Part shown: positions 63,301 through 64,000 of the stretch, piece after piece | Position numbering within the stretch: the stretch's first letter is position 1 | Layout: the number at the start of each line of letters is the position of its first letter | From: Sideroxydans sp. CL21 | GTDB taxonomy: Bacteria; Pseudomonadota; Gammaproteobacteria; Burkholderiales; Gallionellaceae | Assembly: GCF_902459525.1 (NCBI RefSeq) | Contig: NZ_LR699166.1 | Coordinates: 1,155,501 to 1,219,500 of the forward strand | Direction: 5' to 3' | Length of the DNA stretch: 64,000 nucleotides | The notes under the pieces: generated by a model | Database searches by the model: none | Told to the model about the DNA's origin: nothing | The model's input: the letters and a program-made list of their open reading frames with translations, nothing else | Made by a program: the position numbers and the translations under genes

Positions 63301-63467
63301 TTTCCAGCGGTGCGGGCGCCAATGGACGTCATGCCATCGGAACAGGCGTCATGGGCGGCATGATCGCCGCGACGGTTATCGCGATCTTCATGGTTCCCGT
63401 TTTCTTCGTGGGTGTTCGCCGTATTTTCCCCGGTCATGCGCGGCACAAGGAGGACAAGCATGAGTAA
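60345..63467 (+). CDS. RND multidrug efflux transporter (AcrB/MexB, HAE1 type)
   Basis: This 1040-residue inner-membrane pump starts MFAKFFIDRPIFAWVIALII, the HAE1 opening. The proton-relay helix 4 carries the double Asp in GIVVDDAIVVVENVERIM. Twelve membrane helices and two large periplasmic loops are in place (NNGIEH-like NGIEHLLYMESSSE and DFRLQDRSGQGREKL). Substrate range cannot be predicted. It is the middle gene of a complete adaptor-pump-channel operon and overlaps the channel gene by eight bases. Confidence 0.97.
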   Translation: MFAKFFIDRPIFAWVIALIILLAGGLSLRSLPVTSYPSVAPPALAITLAYPGASAQVVEDTAVSLVEQEMNGIEHLLYMESSSELGLGTITLTFESGTNLDAASVEAQNRIKRAEARLPDDVRRVGVTVAKAARNYLMFIALTSPDKSRDNVALGSYAATSLLESIRRVPGVGEAILFGTEYSMRLWLNPDKLHSYNLSPGDVSAAVRAQNTELAIGELGQLPAAPGQQLNAVIVTQSRLKTPEQFGNIIVRANPDGSTVRVKDVARVELGAQDYSIAARIDGQPAAAIAIRTTPEANALDTAKAVKAKMAELSKAFPKGIDWLIPYDTSEFIQISIAEVAKTLAEAMLLVFVVIYLFLGNLRATFIPSIVVPVALTGGMVGLYVIGYSINTLTLFAMVLAIGIVVDDAIVVVENVERIMTEDGLSPRDATYKAMGQIYTAIIAITLVLCAVFVPMAFFSGSVGAIYRQFSLTLIMTILFSLLMALTLTPALCATLLKHEPEKKPGGETGFFGWFNRLFVKTSDGYQNWVGKILKRMGRALVFYAAILVALGWLFVHLPTSFLPDEDQGYFLNVIQLPPGATRERSKEVLAEVEQYYMKQPEVAHAIGVLGFSFFGRGQNAATVFVRLKDWDERPEQSSSAASLVKKANMALFRIKEAFIFALNVPPIPELAATGGFDFRLQDRSGQGREKLLEARNMVLGMASKSPMIAGVRPEGQEAGPQLQIEVDRLKAKALGIDIANLNDTLQSMLGVTYINDFVREGRILRVQMQADSENRTTPSQIMRIPVRNMDGGMVPLSEFARTRWVAASPKLDRYNGLPAMKISGGPGPGHSTGDALLAMEDIASKLPPGMGFEWSGTSKEERVSGNQAPFLFALSVIAVFLCLAALYESWSIPLAVILVVPIGILGAVVAVTLRGLPNDVYFKVGLIVIIGLAAKNAILIIQFANDLLDEGHELIDATLEACRRRLRPILMTSIAFIFGVFPLAISSGAGANGRHAIGTGVMGGMIAATVIAIFMVPVFFVGVRRIFPGHARHKEDKHE

Positions 63468-64000
63468 TATAAAAACAAAATCGAAAGCTGCCGGAGTCTT
63501 GCTTGCGGCGCTGACGTTGGCAGCATGTACCAGCGGACCGGACTACAAGCGTCCGGACATGGTGTTGCCGGAAAGCTGGCCGGCGAAACAGGACGATGCC
63601 GCGGTAAAGCCCAGCGGCGTGACTGAACAATGGTGGCATCTCTATGCCGACGCGACCCTCGACAAGTTGGAAGAAGAAGCGCTGGCCCACAATGCGGACA
63701 TCCAAGTGGCAGTTTCCCATGTGTTGGAAGTGCGCGCCCAACTCGGGATCACCAAGGCAGACCAGTTCCCCGAGCTGAGTGCCAATGCAAGCCAGAGCCG
63801 CACCAAAGCGTCCACAGTCGGCGTTTTCCCGCTGCCGTCATACATACCGCCTACCCAGAACTTTTCGCACATCAGTCTTGATGCGAGTTATGAACTGGAT
63901 CTGTGGGGCAAACTGCGCCGCGCGACCGAAGCGGCACGGGCAAATCTGCTCAGTGCGGAGTCGGCGAGAGACACGGTGCGTCTTACGCTGACCACGCAAG
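63460..64000 (+). CDS. RND outer-membrane factor lipoprotein (OprM/NodT family), cut by window edge
   Basis: About 180 codons are present. The signal peptide and lipobox LTLAACT are followed by GPDYKRPDM, a typical OprM/NodT N-terminus. WWHLYADATLDKLEEEALAH and ASYELDLWGKLRRATEAARA are the first outer-membrane efflux protein repeat. The start ATG overlaps the pump gene end by eight bases, with an AAGGAGG ribosome site. The rest lies beyond the window. Confidence 0.94.
   Translation, partial: MSNIKTKSKAAGVLLAALTLAACTSGPDYKRPDMVLPESWPAKQDDAAVKPSGVTEQWWHLYADATLDKLEEEALAHNADIQVAVSHVLEVRAQLGITKADQFPELSANASQSRTKASTVGVFPLPSYIPPTQNFSHISLDASYELDLWGKLRRATEAARANLLSAESARDTVRLTLTTQ

Overview
The window is a GC-rich proteobacterial chromosome segment. 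Gene content and family resemblance fit a betaproteobacterium, and my guess is the Nitrosomonadales/Gallionellaceae area. The taxonomy is inference from recollection, because no rRNA or other marker lies in the window. I see no tRNA, rRNA, CRISPR array, transposase or integrase gene. Both ends cut genes: prpC on the left and an RND outer-membrane factor on the right.

Layout. 1-2.6 kb: methylcitrate-cycle operon on the minus strand (GntR/FCD regulator, prpB, prpC), with two GTCGAC-centred operator candidates in front of it. 2.65-8.47 kb: complete minus-strand hyb operon for a group 1c-like, membrane-bound [NiFe] hydrogenase (hybO-A-B-C-D and hypC), closed by a rho-independent terminator. 8.87-12 kb: a membrane protein and a histidine kinase/response regulator-TPR pair. 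12.1-13.8 kb: ettA, whose 3' end is duplicated with almost every wobble base changed. 13.9-17.05 kb: an AT-rich accessory island with a membrane protein, an ImmA/IrrE peptidase-DUF4411 pair and a PIN-like protein. 17-24.9 kb: a mosaic of small genes (phytochelatin synthase-like, cupin, Phd-PIN toxin-antitoxin, two AHSA1 proteins with one ArsR regulator, PAS-GGDEF, rsgA), with several short repeats in the gaps.

25-34 kb: DUF455 ferritin-like protein, flavin reductase, a cNMP-binding protein followed by an EAL-HDOD protein, a zinc-ribbon/DUF2628/pilin-like fusion, a lone mlaF whose switch histidine is replaced by tyrosine, and a degenerate HD-GYP protein. 34-49.5 kb: an ABC-F gene interrupted in frame by a palindromic repeat, a DUF71 ATP pyrophosphatase, lipoproteins, two GGDEF proteins, pepD, a conserved reductase-like protein, TraB/GumN, BolA and GrxD, and yaeQ. 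49.8-59 kb: a Cache chemoreceptor, a Ser/Thr kinase-HDOD-GAF protein, djlA, a lipoprotein and a MASE1-PAS-GGDEF protein. 59.1-64 kb: an RND tripartite efflux operon behind a strong palindromic operator.

How it works together. Hydrogen oxidation (hyb) and propionate use (prp) give metabolic breadth. A dense set of signalling proteins (four GGDEF, one EAL-HDOD, one inactive-looking HD-GYP, two cNMP-binding proteins, a two-component pair, a kinase-HDOD protein and an MCP) suggests heavy c-di-GMP and environmental control. The most unusual content is at the DNA level: the recoded duplicate of the ettA 3' end, a stem-loop repeat with compensatory changes, nested palindromes, an in-frame repeat insertion, and a family of short elements concentrated at 16-28.5 kb.
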